Source: Streptomyces sp. NBC_01217 (GTDB lineage Bacteria > Actinomycetota > Actinomycetes > Streptomycetales > Streptomycetaceae). From it: 64,000 nt of DNA. The notes under the pieces were generated by a model. That model did no database searches. It had not been told where the DNA came from and saw only the letters and a program-made list of their open reading frames with translations. Positions within the stretch are counted from its first letter, which is position 1. Every line of letters starts with the position of its first letter. The stretch spans positions 8,373,501-8,437,500 of the forward strand of contig NZ_CP108538.1 in the NCBI RefSeq assembly GCF_035994185.1, given 5' to 3'. Made by a program: the position numbers and the translations under genes. Shown here one piece after another: positions 19,485 through 28,535 of this stretch.

Positions 19485-22400
19485 ATGCGGCCAACAGAGC
19501 GGCGAATACGGCCGGGTGGCAGATCGGGCGGACTACGGATCGTGGGGGTGGCTCTCACCGCGCTCCTCCTCGTGAGTGGCAACCTGACGACGGCGTACGC
19601 CGATACCGGTTCCAAGCAGCACACACCCGGCAACGGCGAGTCGGCCGACGCCACGAGTCTGCCGACCCTCACCCCCGGCGACGGCGCGTATCTGGAGGGC
19701 ACGGAGAAGGCCGAGGCCACGCCGACGCTGGCCGGCGACTCCGTGAAGGGGCTCGCGGTCGACGGGAAGGCGGTCGACGCCGAGCGGACGGTCGGGGTGT
19801 CCCGGCTCAGCTTCGACGTCGCGTCGAACTCCACCGAGGCCCGCTACCACAACCACGTGCTGGTCAACGGCAAGTACCGGGCCGACATCGGGGACCTCGT
19901 CAACGAACGGGGCACGATCGAGATCCCGAACCAGCACCTGGTCAAGGGCGAGAACAAGATCGAGATCCTGGCCGGCACGGTCGACAGCTCGTGCGGCACC
20001 AACTACGACGACTTCGTGCTGTCCGACATCAGCCTGGACCTGCTCGGCGAGGTCGCGGACGGCGAGGAGAACGAGTACACGTACTCCTTCGGCGACGGCA
20101 GCTGCGGCACCAACACCTCGCTGCTGACCAAGGCGACGCTCAGCTTCTTCGTCCTGGGCGACCCGCAGGGCACCACCGGTCTGAAGGCCGACCTGGACAC
20201 CACGAAGTTCGCCAACGGCGAGCACGCCCTCACCGCGACGACCACCTCGGGCAAGACCGTCAAGAACACCGTGACGGTGAACAACGCCCCGGCGGGCGCC
20301 CCCCGGCTGCTGCCCAAGGACGGCACGCTGGTGAAGGGCCGGCAGCCGGTCTTCACGAACTTCCCGGCGGGCGCCGAGGGCGGTGTCAAGTCGCTGACCG
20401 TGGACGGTGAACCGCCCGCCACCGTCCCGCACCTCGGCAACGGCGCGGCGACCTTCTCCTTCGACGTCGGGTCGAACTCGATCGACGACCGGTACGACAA
20501 CCACCTGCTGGTCAACGGCAAGCGCATCGACCTGGGCGGCACCTGGGTGAGCCAGCGGGTCGACGTGGCGATCCCGGCGCGCCACCTGGTGCCCGGCGAC
20601 AACACCATCACGGTCGTCACCAGCCCGTACAAGGAGAGCTGCGGCAACAACCGCGACGACTTCGACATCGCACAGCTCGCCCTCGCCCTCGACGGAGCGA
20701 CCGTCACGGGCCGGGACATCGCGGACGCGTACGCCCTGGGCGACGGCACCTGCGGCAGCAGCGACACCCGACTGCGCGAGGTGGAACTCCACTACACGAT
20801 CGACGCCCCGGCCGTGCGCGTCTTCGACACCCTCGGATCCGGCAACGCGACCCTCGGCTTCACCGTGGGCAGCAACTCGATCGAGGCCCGCTACCAGAAC
20901 CACATCCTGGTGAACGGTCAGAAGCACGTACTCGACAGCGACTTCGTCAGTCAGCACGTCGGCCTGACCTTCCCCAACGAGTGGCTGGTCCCCGGCTGGA
21001 ACACGATCGACTTCGTCACCGGCACCTTCGCCACGTCGTGCGGCGACAACCGCGACGACTTCGCCGTCTCCGAGATCACCCTCACCCCGGCGAACGGCAC
21101 CGCCACCGGCCGGATGCTCAAGGGTTCGTACGGCTTCGGTGACGGCAACTGCGGCGACAACGTCAACCCGCTGACGGAGATCGACCTCGAGTTCTTCGTC
21201 GAGGGCCCGGCCCAGGGCCTGCGCGCGGACCTCGACACCACGAAGATCGACGACGGCAAGCACACCCTGGCCGCGACGTCGCAGACCGGGAAGACCGCGA
21301 CGCGCGTCCTGCTCACCGACAACTCGGCGCCCCGCGTCGCCGCCAGCACCCCCGCCGCAGGCCAGAAGATCACCGCGTCGGTCGTCCTCGACGTCCGGCT
21401 CGACGACCTCTCCGGCGTGGTGAACGGCCCGGACGTGAAGCTCGACGGCAAGCCGGTCCAGCTCGGCGCCCCCGTGGGCCCCGCACTGTCCGCAGGCGAG
21501 CACACGCTGTCGGTGTCCGGCACCGACAGCGTCGGCAACAGCGGCACCCGCGAGGTGAAGTTCACCTCCGCCGGCATCCCGGACACCCCCGCCGACCTCA
21601 CCCCGAAGTCCGGCACGACCGACGCGGGCCGCGACGTCAGGCTGTCGGCGAAGGTGGCCGAACCCGACGGTGGCCCGGTGAGCGCCACCTTCTCCGAGGC
21701 CGAGATCCTCACCCCCGACCAGGTGTACGTGGGCACGGCCGCGTCCGTTCCCACGACGCTCAAGGTCAAGGGCGAGAAGAAGGTGAAGGCCGACGGCCTC
21801 GCCCCCGCCGACGGCAGGACGCTCGACGCCCCGGCCGCCGAGGACGTCACGTACCAGCGCTTCGACGTCCAGGTGAAGGGTCACGTCGACGCGCCGGTGC
21901 TGCGCTGGGAGGGCGTCATCGACCCCGAGCGGCTCGCCGCGCTGCGCGTGTGGAACACCCGGACGAAGCAGTGGGACGTCCTGACCAGTGCCCGCGGCGT
22001 CGCCGGGGGCAACACCGTCCTGACCACCGTCGTCGACCGCAAGTACATCGACCGGCAGCGGGTCCACGTCATGGTGACCGGCGAGGACCCGTTCGCCGAC
22101 GACATCGACGCCGGTGACCCGGACAAGTTCGCCGACCCCGGTTCGTACGACTTCTCGATCGTCCACTACACCGACACGCAGTACCTCTCCGAGGGCGCGG
22201 TGGAGCAGGAGACGGCCGAGGAGCGCGCGGTCTGGGAGAAGGCGTACGGCGACGTCTCGCGCTGGGTCGCCGACAACAAGGACAAGCGCAAGATCGCCTA
22301 CGTCGCCCACACCGGCGACATCATCGAGAACAACATCCGCAAGCCCGCCGACGAGGCCACCCAGCGCCAGATCACCGGTGAGCTGGAGCTGTCCTCGAAA

Positions 22401-23462
22401 CAGCAGAAGATCCTGGACGACGCGGGAGTCCCCAACGGTGTGATCGCGGGCAACCACGACAACCAGTCGGGCACCGAGAACGGTCCGGACGCGATCTACA
22501 ACAAGTACTACGGGCCCGAGCGCTACCAGGCGCTCTCGAAGGGCTGGAAGCACGCCGAGTACGGCGGGCCGTGGCGCGCGGGCGACAACCAGAACCACTA
22601 CGACCTGTTCTCCGCGGGCGGCCTCGACTTCGTCGTGGTCGGCCTGTCCTACGGGGTGACGCGCGAGGAAGCCGAATGGGCCGACTCGATCTTCAAGCGC
22701 TACCCCGACCGCAACGGCATCCTGCTCTCGCACGACTATCTCGCCCCGAGCGGCAGCCCCGACGGACGCGGTGCCCCGTTCTCCGCGCCGGACGGCTCGA
22801 TGCTGTACAAGACGGTGGTCCAGGACAACCCGAACGTGTTCCTGATCCTCGCCGGTCATGAACACGGCGTCGGCACCAACGTGAAGCCGCGGGTGGGCGA
22901 GGTGTCCCACGACGTCGTCGAGCTGCTCGCGGACTACCAGTTCTACACGGTGTCCGCGGACCGGCTCGGACTCACCGAGATCGGCGGCTACCAGCCGGAC
23001 GACCAACTGCAGTTCGGTGCGAGCTTCTTCCGGATGCTCCAGTTCGACGTCGACAGGTCCGAACTGACCGTGGACACCTACTCGCCGCTGCTCGACGAGT
23101 TCGGTGCCACCGAGTACGACACGGACCACCGCTACGACGGCACCGAGGACAACATGGTCCTCCCGATCGACCTCAGCACCCGCAAGACGACCTTCACGAC
23201 CGACTCGCTGGCGCTCTACAACCCCGTGAGCGTCATCGGGAGGACCAAGGCCGACTCCGGTGAGGTCGCCTCGGTGACCTGGAAGGGACTGAAGCCCGGC
23301 ACGACCCACGCGTGGTTCGTCACGGCGCGCTCAACCGGCGGCGGCGTGACCGCCTCCACGCCGAGCGCCTTCGTGACCAAGGACGCCCACGGCCGGCCCG
23401 GCACCTGGGGACCGGGTGTGCCCGCCTACCCGTGGTTCACACCGTCCGCGGACCGGCGCTGA
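19485..23462 (+). CDS. Large secreted metallophosphoesterase with triplicated N-terminal module
   Basis: From ATG 19485 (AAGGA site upstream) the product is about 1,325 residues, with a positively charged start, a hydrophobic core and an A-Y-A-D signal cleavage region. Three copies of a roughly 130-residue module follow (encoded near 19800-20155, 20449-20815 and 20850-21205). Each contains N-S-x4-R-Y-x-N-H-x-L-V-N-G, then S-C-G-x-N-x-D-D-F and G-D-G-x-C-G. Ig-like segments follow, then a calcineurin-type phosphoesterase domain from about 22150 to 23000 with HYTDTQ, HTGDIIEN, GNHDN, LSHDY and AGHEHG metal motifs, and an FN3-like tail. It is exported and probably hydrolyses phosphoesters outside the cell. 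The module has no function I can name; conserved Cys pairs suggest disulfides, and Asp/Asn clusters suggest calcium. Confidence 0.85.
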   Translation: MRPTERRIRPGGRSGGLRIVGVALTALLLVSGNLTTAYADTGSKQHTPGNGESADATSLPTLTPGDGAYLEGTEKAEATPTLAGDSVKGLAVDGKAVDAERTVGVSRLSFDVASNSTEARYHNHVLVNGKYRADIGDLVNERGTIEIPNQHLVKGENKIEILAGTVDSSCGTNYDDFVLSDISLDLLGEVADGEENEYTYSFGDGSCGTNTSLLTKATLSFFVLGDPQGTTGLKADLDTTKFANGEHALTATTTSGKTVKNTVTVNNAPAGAPRLLPKDGTLVKGRQPVFTNFPAGAEGGVKSLTVDGEPPATVPHLGNGAATFSFDVGSNSIDDRYDNHLLVNGKRIDLGGTWVSQRVDVAIPARHLVPGDNTITVVTSPYKESCGNNRDDFDIAQLALALDGATVTGRDIADAYALGDGTCGSSDTRLREVELHYTIDAPAVRVFDTLGSGNATLGFTVGSNSIEARYQNHILVNGQKHVLDSDFVSQHVGLTFPNEWLVPGWNTIDFVTGTFATSCGDNRDDFAVSEITLTPANGTATGRMLKGSYGFGDGNCGDNVNPLTEIDLEFFVEGPAQGLRADLDTTKIDDGKHTLAATSQTGKTATRVLLTDNSAPRVAASTPAAGQKITASVVLDVRLDDLSGVVNGPDVKLDGKPVQLGAPVGPALSAGEHTLSVSGTDSVGNSGTREVKFTSAGIPDTPADLTPKSGTTDAGRDVRLSAKVAEPDGGPVSATFSEAEILTPDQVYVGTAASVPTTLKVKGEKKVKADGLAPADGRTLDAPAAEDVTYQRFDVQVKGHVDAPVLRWEGVIDPERLAALRVWNTRTKQWDVLTSARGVAGGNTVLTTVVDRKYIDRQRVHVMVTGEDPFADDIDAGDPDKFADPGSYDFSIVHYTDTQYLSEGAVEQETAEERAVWEKAYGDVSRWVADNKDKRKIAYVAHTGDIIENNIRKPADEATQRQITGELELSSKQQKILDDAGVPNGVIAGNHDNQSGTENGPDAIYNKYYGPERYQALSKGWKHAEYGGPWRAGDNQNHYDLFSAGGLDFVVVGLSYGVTREEAEWADSIFKRYPDRNGILLSHDYLAPSGSPDGRGAPFSAPDGSMLYKTVVQDNPNVFLILAGHEHGVGTNVKPRVGEVSHDVVELLADYQFYTVSADRLGLTEIGGYQPDDQLQFGASFFRMLQFDVDRSELTVDTYSPLLDEFGATEYDTDHRYDGTEDNMVLPIDLSTRKTTFTTDSLALYNPVSVIGRTKADSGEVASVTWKGLKPGTTHAWFVTARSTGGGVTASTPSAFVTKDAHGRPGTWGPGVPAYPWFTPSADRR

Positions 23463-23500
23463 CCGCCTGACCCGCTGGTACCACCCGTCCGGCACCCACG

Positions 23501-23537
23501 CCCGCCGTCCCGGACCCCATCGGTCCGGGGCGGCGGG
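23501..23537 (+). terminator. Hairpin between phosphoesterase and HupE-like gene
   Basis: A 16-bp stem (23501-23516 with 23522-23537, one mismatch) and a 5-base loop lie 39 bp after the phosphoesterase stop and 43 bp before the next start. It may terminate or attenuate read-through into the HupE-like gene. Confidence 0.6.
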
Positions 23538-23579
23538 CCCACCGCTGCCCGGCCCCCGACGACGAGAACCGAGACCTCC

Positions 23580-24761
23580 ATGCGTCCCGCCCCCTTGCCC
23601 CTGCCGACGCCCCCGCACTCCTCCTGGCCGTCCCGGCTGCCCGCCGCGCTCCTCACCACCGTCGCGGCCCTGGTGGCCGTGCTCGCCGCGGGCTTCGCCC
23701 ACCCGGCCCCGGCCGCCGCGCACGACGCGACCTCCACCGCGTACGTCGAGGTGGAGGGCGCCGGAGGCCGTGTGGAGGCGACCCTCGACCTCGAATACGA
23801 CCTGCTCATGAAGTCGGCCTGGCTCTACGCCGAGGCGTACGGCGCGAAGGGCCGCGCGGAACAGCTGCACCAGCTCGACACCAACGCCGACGCGGTGGAC
23901 GAGTACGTCACCGGACGGTTCGCCGTCACCCGAGACGGGACCTCCTGCACGCCCCGCCGCGTCGGCGACGCGGACGTCCGCACCCGCGGCACCCGGCCGT
24001 TCGCCGTCCTCACTCTGGCCTACGACTGCAAGGGCGGCACCGACGGCACGTACACGATCTCCAGCGCCCTGTTCCCCGACGCCGAGAGCTTCGTCCACAG
24101 CACGGAGACGATCGTCCACTACGACATCGACGGGCAGCGGGGCTCCCAGGTCCTGACCTCCGCTGAACCGACCGTGGAGACCCGCGGACACCACGAGTCG
24201 CACCAGATCGTGGAGTTCTTCCTGCTCGGCACCGAACACCTGCTGTTCGGCCTCGACCACATCCTCTTCCTGCTGTCCCTGCTCATCGGCGCCCGCGGCC
24301 TGCGCGACATCGTCCTCACGGCGACCGCCTTCACTGCCGCGCACAGCGTCACGTTCCTGCTGGCGGCCACGGGTGTGGTGAACGTGCCGGGGTCGGTCGT
24401 GGAGCCGGTCATCGCGGCCTCCATCGCCGCCGTGGCGCTCGCCAACGTCATCCTGCGCGACCGCGAGGGAACCGGACGCTGGCGACTGCCGACCGTCTTC
24501 GTGTTCGGCCTCGTCCACGGCCTGGGCTTCGCGGGCGCGCTCGGCATCGACGAGAGCTGGTCCTGGGAGCTGCTGCTGTCGCTGCTGAGCTTCAACGTCG
24601 GCATCGAGGTGGTGCAGTTGAGCATCATCGCCGCGGTGTTCCCGCTACTGGCACTCCTGCGCCGGACTTCCGCACACCGCTGGGCCCTGCCCGCGATGAC
24701 CGTGCCCATCGTGATCGTCAGCCTGTACTGGTTCTGGGACCGGGTGACGGTCGCGGCCTGA
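23580..24761 (+). CDS. HupE/UreJ-family membrane protein with exported N-terminal domain
   Basis: The 393-residue protein starts with a signal-type hydrophobic segment (residues 20-48, ending PAAAHDAT), an extracytoplasmic domain of about 160 residues, and then a HupE/UreJ_2 membrane domain with six helices from about residue 210. The signature FFLLGTEHLLFGLDHILFLL and HSVTFLLA and FGLVHGLGFAGAL carries the conserved His and Asp residues thought to bind a metal such as nickel. It may move or sense a divalent metal. The position behind a secreted metallophosphoesterase suggests metal supply for that enzyme, which is inference. Confidence 0.83.
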   Translation: MRPAPLPLPTPPHSSWPSRLPAALLTTVAALVAVLAAGFAHPAPAAAHDATSTAYVEVEGAGGRVEATLDLEYDLLMKSAWLYAEAYGAKGRAEQLHQLDTNADAVDEYVTGRFAVTRDGTSCTPRRVGDADVRTRGTRPFAVLTLAYDCKGGTDGTYTISSALFPDAESFVHSTETIVHYDIDGQRGSQVLTSAEPTVETRGHHESHQIVEFFLLGTEHLLFGLDHILFLLSLLIGARGLRDIVLTATAFTAAHSVTFLLAATGVVNVPGSVVEPVIAASIAAVALANVILRDREGTGRWRLPTVFVFGLVHGLGFAGALGIDESWSWELLLSLLSFNVGIEVVQLSIIAAVFPLLALLRRTSAHRWALPAMTVPIVIVSLYWFWDRVTVAA

Positions 24762-24811
24762 CCCGGGCCACTGCGGCATCGGCCGGGAGGAATGCGCCAG
24801 CGGTCGGGCCC

Positions 24812-25183
24812 CTACTTCTGGGCTGAGGGCACGCAGGGCTGCGTGTCCGGCAGGTGCGTCTTCGCCCACTCCCCGAGCTCCTGGAGCGCGGGTTCGAGCG
24901 CGGCTCCCGGCTCCGTCAGCCGGTAGGTGACCCGCAGCGGCGGCCCCTCGTCGACCTGGCGCACGACCAGTCCCGCGGCGCCGAGCTCGCTCAGCCGGTC
25001 GGACAGCATGCGCTCGCTGATGCCGGGAATCGCCCTGCACAAGTCGGCGAAGTACGCGGGCTGCTCCACCAGTACGGCCACGATCGGTCCGGTCCAGCGC
25101 TTTCCCAGCAGCTGGAAGACCCGGGTGATGCCATCGTCCACCCGCTTGCATGCCCCTGTGTCGTGGCTCTGCGTGTCCGTCAT
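24812..25183 (-). CDS. HxlR-family transcriptional regulator
   Basis: A 123-residue winged-helix protein with the HxlR block LLGKRWTGPIVAVLVEQPAYFADLCRAI...ISERMLSDRLSELGAAGLV. Two Cys (positions about 12 and 49) could be redox sensors, as in the YodB/CatR type that controls azoreductases in Bacillus. It is divergent from an azoreductase-like frame, a classic pairing, with a short AT-rich spacer (25184-25306). Confidence 0.88.
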   Translation of the reverse strand: MTDTQSHDTGACKRVDDGITRVFQLLGKRWTGPIVAVLVEQPAYFADLCRAIPGISERMLSDRLSELGAAGLVVRQVDEGPPLRVTYRLTEPGAALEPALQELGEWAKTHLPDTQPCVPSAQK

Positions 25184-25306
25184 GCCCTCAGGGTACTACC
25201 CCGCCGTGCGGGGATGAAAAAAAGTAAGCTCATATGTTATCAATAGTCAGCTACAGGAATTTAGCCCCTGGCGATTCGTCTCAGGCACGCTCTGATGGAG
25301 AAGCGC
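25184..25306. promoter_or_regulatory. AT-rich divergent promoter region (HxlR / azoreductase)
   Basis: The spacer between the HxlR gene and the azoreductase contains an A-run followed by gtaagctcatatgttatc and further low-GC sequence at about 25213-25262, against high-GC flanks. A TATGTT hexamer is a possible -10. Imperfect symmetry (gtaagct and agctac at the edges, 25225-25255) may be a regulator site. Confidence 0.4.
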
Positions 25307-25957
25307 ATGGCCACCCTGCTGCACATCGACTCGTCGGTCTTCCCGAGCGAGGCGTCCTCGTCCCGCGCCGTCACGGACGCCTTCCGCAAGGCCTGGTAGG
25401 AGCAGCACCCCGACGGCACCGTGATCTACCGCGACCTCGCCGCCGACCCCGTCCCGCACATCACCGCCTACGCCCACACCGCAGGTTTCGCCGACCCGGC
25501 TGCCCACACCTCCGAGCAGGCCGTCGCCTTCGCCGGGCGCGTCAAGCTGATCGAGGAGGTGGAGCAGGCGGACGCCGTGCTGATCGGCGCCCCGATGTAC
25601 AACTACACGATCCCCTCGACCCTCAAGGCGTGGCTGGACAACGTCATCCTCTTCGGCCGCACCGCCGGTGAGGCCCCTTCCGCCAAGGGCACCCCGGTCA
25701 CGGTCGTCGCCAGCCGCGGCGGCTCCTACGCGCCGGGCACGCCGAGGGAGCCCTTCGAGTACGTGCAGAACTACCTGCAGGCCATCCTTGCCGACACCCT
25801 CGGCCTCGACCTCGACTTCATAGTCCCGGAACTCACCATGGCCCCGCACAACCCGGCGATGGCCGAGCTGGTCCCGCTCTTCGAAGCCTCCCGCGACCGC
25901 GCCTTCGAGGACGCGTCCGCGAAGGCCAAGCAGCTCGCCGAACGCCTGGCCGCCTGA
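25307..25957 (+). pseudogene. azoR: FMN-dependent NADH-azoreductase interrupted by an in-frame amber codon
   Basis: From ATG 25307 (GGAG site in front) the reading frame gives MATLLHIDSSVFPSEASSSR, the AzoR flavodoxin-fold start, then hits TAG at codon 31 (25397-25399). The same frame continues without interruption to TGA at 25955-25957 and contains the FMN-binding PMYNYTIPSTLKAWLDNV and GGSY blocks, so the rest is intact. The total length of about 216 codons matches the family. It is most simply a point mutation of CAG or GAG to TAG (or a sequence error); read-through cannot be excluded. Translation restart at GTG 25421 would lose the first strand of the FMN fold. Confidence 0.88.
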
Positions 25958-25982
25958 CCGGGCAGCGACGAGGAGACCGCCG

Positions 25983-26011
25983 TCCGGCGCCCTGTTTTCT
26001 GGGGCGCCGGA
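25983..26011 (+). terminator. Terminator hairpin after the azoreductase
   Basis: Perfect 10-bp arms (25983-25992 and 26002-26011) with a T-rich 9-base loop, 25 bp after the stop codon. Confidence 0.7.
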
Positions 26012-26057
26012 GCAGAGCGGTCGCGGTCTGAAGGGGCAATCCCTATCATCAGGGTCA

Positions 26058-26280
26058 GGCCGGTCGCCTCCCGAGCTGCCGAAGGTCGACATCACGCTCA
26101 ATGTGAACGGCGCTTCCCTCTCCGGCCAGGTCGACGCACGCGTCACGGGAGTTGGTGAGGTCGGACTGGTCGGACTGGTGGCGGCCATCGGCAACGCGGT
26201 CTTCCACGCCACGGGACGACGCATCCGCTCCCTGCCCACCACGGCCCGGGCGCCGGTCCTCACGCAGTGCAACAGCCCTG
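26058..26280 (+). pseudogene. Scar of a deleted molybdenum hydroxylase operon
   Basis: One open frame reads SPPELPKVDITLNVNG and then, after about 15 unrelated residues, GVGEVGLVGLVAAIGNAVFHATGRRIRSLP. The first piece looks like the N-terminus of a 2Fe-2S small subunit (compare KVTLTVNG in the intact gene at 15751-16278). The second is the C-terminal signature of a Mo-binding large subunit (compare GVGEVGQVGAAAAIANAIHHATGRR in 12501-14747). Such a join implies deletion of everything between. No start codon is evident. The XdhC gene directly downstream is what would be left of that locus. Confidence 0.65.
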
Positions 26281-26289
26281 AGGAGACAC

Positions 26290-27462
26290 ATGCTGGATAT
26301 CGCCGGAGAACTGCACCGGTGGGTCGAGCAGGGACACGACTTCGCCGTGGCAACGGTTGTTGCGGTCGCCGGGAGCGCACCCCGCGGACCTGGCGCCGCC
26401 CTCGCCGTGAACGGCGAGGGAACGGTCATCGGCTCGGTCTCCGGCGGCTGTGTGGAGGGAGCGGTGTACGAGCTGTGCCGACAGGCGCTGAACGACGGCG
26501 AACCCGTCCTGGAGCGTTTTGGCTACAGCGATGAAGACGCCTTCGCCGTCGGCCTGACCTGCGGTGGCGTGATCGACATCCTGGTCACGCCGGTTAGTGC
26601 CGGTGTGCCGGGACGGGACGTGTTCGCCTCCGCCGTATCCGCTGCCTGCTCCGGTGAGACGTTTGCGCTGGCCCTCGTTGTCGACGGACCTGCCGAGCTG
26701 ATGAGCAAGGGGCTGGTGGTCAGGCCCGATGGCTCGTTCGAGGGAACGCTGAGCGACCGGCTCGAACCGGCCCGGGCCGCAGCGGCCCAGGCGCGGGCCA
26801 TGCTCGATGCGGGACGCACCGGGACAGTCGTGGTGGGGGGAGACGGGGCCCACTGCCGTCAGCCGCTCACACTGCTGGTCGAATCCAACGCCCCGCCCCC
26901 GCGCCTGATCGTCTTCGGCGCGATCGATTTCGCGGCGGCGCTGGTACGGCTGGGCAAGTTCCTCGGCTACCACGTCACCGTGTGTGACGCACGACCGGTG
27001 TTCGCCACCAGGGCCCGTTTCCCGGAAGCGGACGACGTGGTCATCGACTGGCCGCACCGCTACTTGGAGACGGCTCAGGTCGACGGCCGTACGGTGCTGT
27101 GTGTGCTCACGCACGATGCCAAGTTCGATGTACCGCTGCTCCAACGCGCACTGAAGCTACCGGTTGCCTATGTGGGGGCCATGGGATCCCGGCGCACGCA
27201 CGAGGACCGCACGCGACGACTGCGCGAAGCCGGCGTCACCGACCGCGAGCTGAACCGGTTGCACTCGCCGATCGGTCTGGATCTCGGCGCGCGCACACCG
27301 GAGGAGACCGCTCTGTCGATCGTTGCCGAGTTCGTCGCCGATCGCCAGGGCGGTACAGGTCGGCCGCTGACGAGTACGCGCACTCCGATTCACCGCGACG
27401 CGATGGCTGCCCCCGCGCCGCCCGTACTGCAACAGCCGGTACCGACCACCGGTGCTCGCTGA
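26290..27462 (+). CDS. XdhC/CoxI-family molybdenum cofactor insertion protein
   Basis: The 390-residue protein begins MLDIAGELHRWVEQGHDFAVATVV with the XdhC N-terminal motif GSVSGGCVEGAV near residue 55 and a C-terminal Rossmann domain (LIVFGAIDFAAALVRLG, then LTHDAKFDVPLLQRAL, YVGAMGSRRTHEDR). XdhC proteins bind and sulfurate the cofactor before insertion into molybdenum hydroxylases. It begins 9 bp after the remnant of such an operon, with a GAGGAG site. It may now serve the intact PaoABC-type enzyme 10 kb away or be a leftover. Confidence 0.88.
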   Translation: MLDIAGELHRWVEQGHDFAVATVVAVAGSAPRGPGAALAVNGEGTVIGSVSGGCVEGAVYELCRQALNDGEPVLERFGYSDEDAFAVGLTCGGVIDILVTPVSAGVPGRDVFASAVSAACSGETFALALVVDGPAELMSKGLVVRPDGSFEGTLSDRLEPARAAAAQARAMLDAGRTGTVVVGGDGAHCRQPLTLLVESNAPPPRLIVFGAIDFAAALVRLGKFLGYHVTVCDARPVFATRARFPEADDVVIDWPHRYLETAQVDGRTVLCVLTHDAKFDVPLLQRALKLPVAYVGAMGSRRTHEDRTRRLREAGVTDRELNRLHSPIGLDLGARTPEETALSIVAEFVADRQGGTGRPLTSTRTPIHRDAMAAPAPPVLQQPVPTTGAR

Positions 27463-27615
27463 TCGACCCGGTCCGAGGAGCCACACGACCGAAGCAACCG
27501 ACGCTTGCCGCGCGTGCTGAACGCCGGGGAGAGGGGCCCATGTCACGGCGGTACGTCGATTTCTCGCAGACATCACGCCCCGCCGGGCGTGTGAACCGTT
27601 GAACTGGAGGCTGTC

Positions 27616-28454
27616 ATGCAGGTTTGGTTCATCACGGGAGTATCCCGCGGCTTCGGCCTGGAGATCGCCCGCAGGGCGCTGGAGACCGGGAACGCCGTCG
27701 TCGCCACCGCCCGCAACCCGAAGCAGTGCACAGGGCGCTGCCCGACGCGGGCGACCGGCTTCTCGCGGTCGCCGTCGACGTGACCGACGAATCCCAGGTG
27801 CAGGCAGCCGTTGCGGCCGCGGTGGAGCGTTTCGGCCGCATCGATGTGCTGGTCAATAATGCGGGCCGGGGCCTGCTCGGCGCGGTGGAGGAAGCCTCCG
27901 CGGACGAGGTCCACTCGGTGTTCGACACCAACGTCTTCGGACTGCTGTCCGTCAGCCGGGCCGTGCTCCCCGTTCTGCGCGGTCGGCGATCCGGACGTGT
28001 GATCAACATCAGCTCGGTCGGCGGGTTCGCCGCCGGCGCCGGATGGGGTATCTACGCCGGCACCAAGTTCGCGGTAGAGGGCATCAGTGAGGCCATGCGG
28101 GCCGAACTTCTCCCGCTGGGCATTTTCACAACAGTCGTGGAGCCAGGCGTCTTTCGCACCGACTTCCTCGACAGCAGCTCTCTGCACGACACCGGCCGGA
28201 CGATCGAGGACTACGCCGAATCAGCGGGACGTACCCGCGACTGGGCCCGGCAGACAAGCCACGCCCAACCCGGCGATCCGGTCAAGGCCGCCGCCGCCAT
28301 CGTCGAGCTCGCGCAGGCCGAGCAGCCCCCGCTCCGTCTCCAGCTCGGCGCGGACTGCGTCGCCCGTGTCGAGGCCAAGCTCGCTTCGGTGGCCGACGAA
28401 CTCGCGCAGTGGCGTCAGCTGGCTCTGTCCACCGGTTATGACGCCACCACCTGA
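27616..28454 (+). pseudogene. SDR-family oxidoreductase with a one-base frameshift
   Basis: ATG 27616 opens with WFITGVSRGFGLEIARRALE and ARNPKQ, an SDR N-terminus (TGxxxGxG). That frame stops shortly after. The remaining protein continues in another frame from about 27730: VHRALPDAGDRLLAVAVDVTDESQ, then NNAG, the catalytic Ser (NISSVGG) and Y-x3-K (YAGTKFAVEG). Adding one G after codon 37 (near 27727) restores one frame of about 279 codons. The rest is intact, so this is a recent inactivation or a sequence error. No other sign of decay. Confidence 0.85.
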
Positions 28455-28535
28455 CCGATCCGCATTCACGCCGACCGCGCGAGAAACCCGGACCATCAGC
28501 CGACCGCACGGCGGAACGCACCGCCGGGCCGGACC

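Noticed and set aside
19533..23309. 1,258-codon open frame on the minus strand
   Set aside because: Antisense shadow of the secreted phosphoesterase; made of G/C-wobble driven Arg/Val/Asp-rich sequence with no domain.
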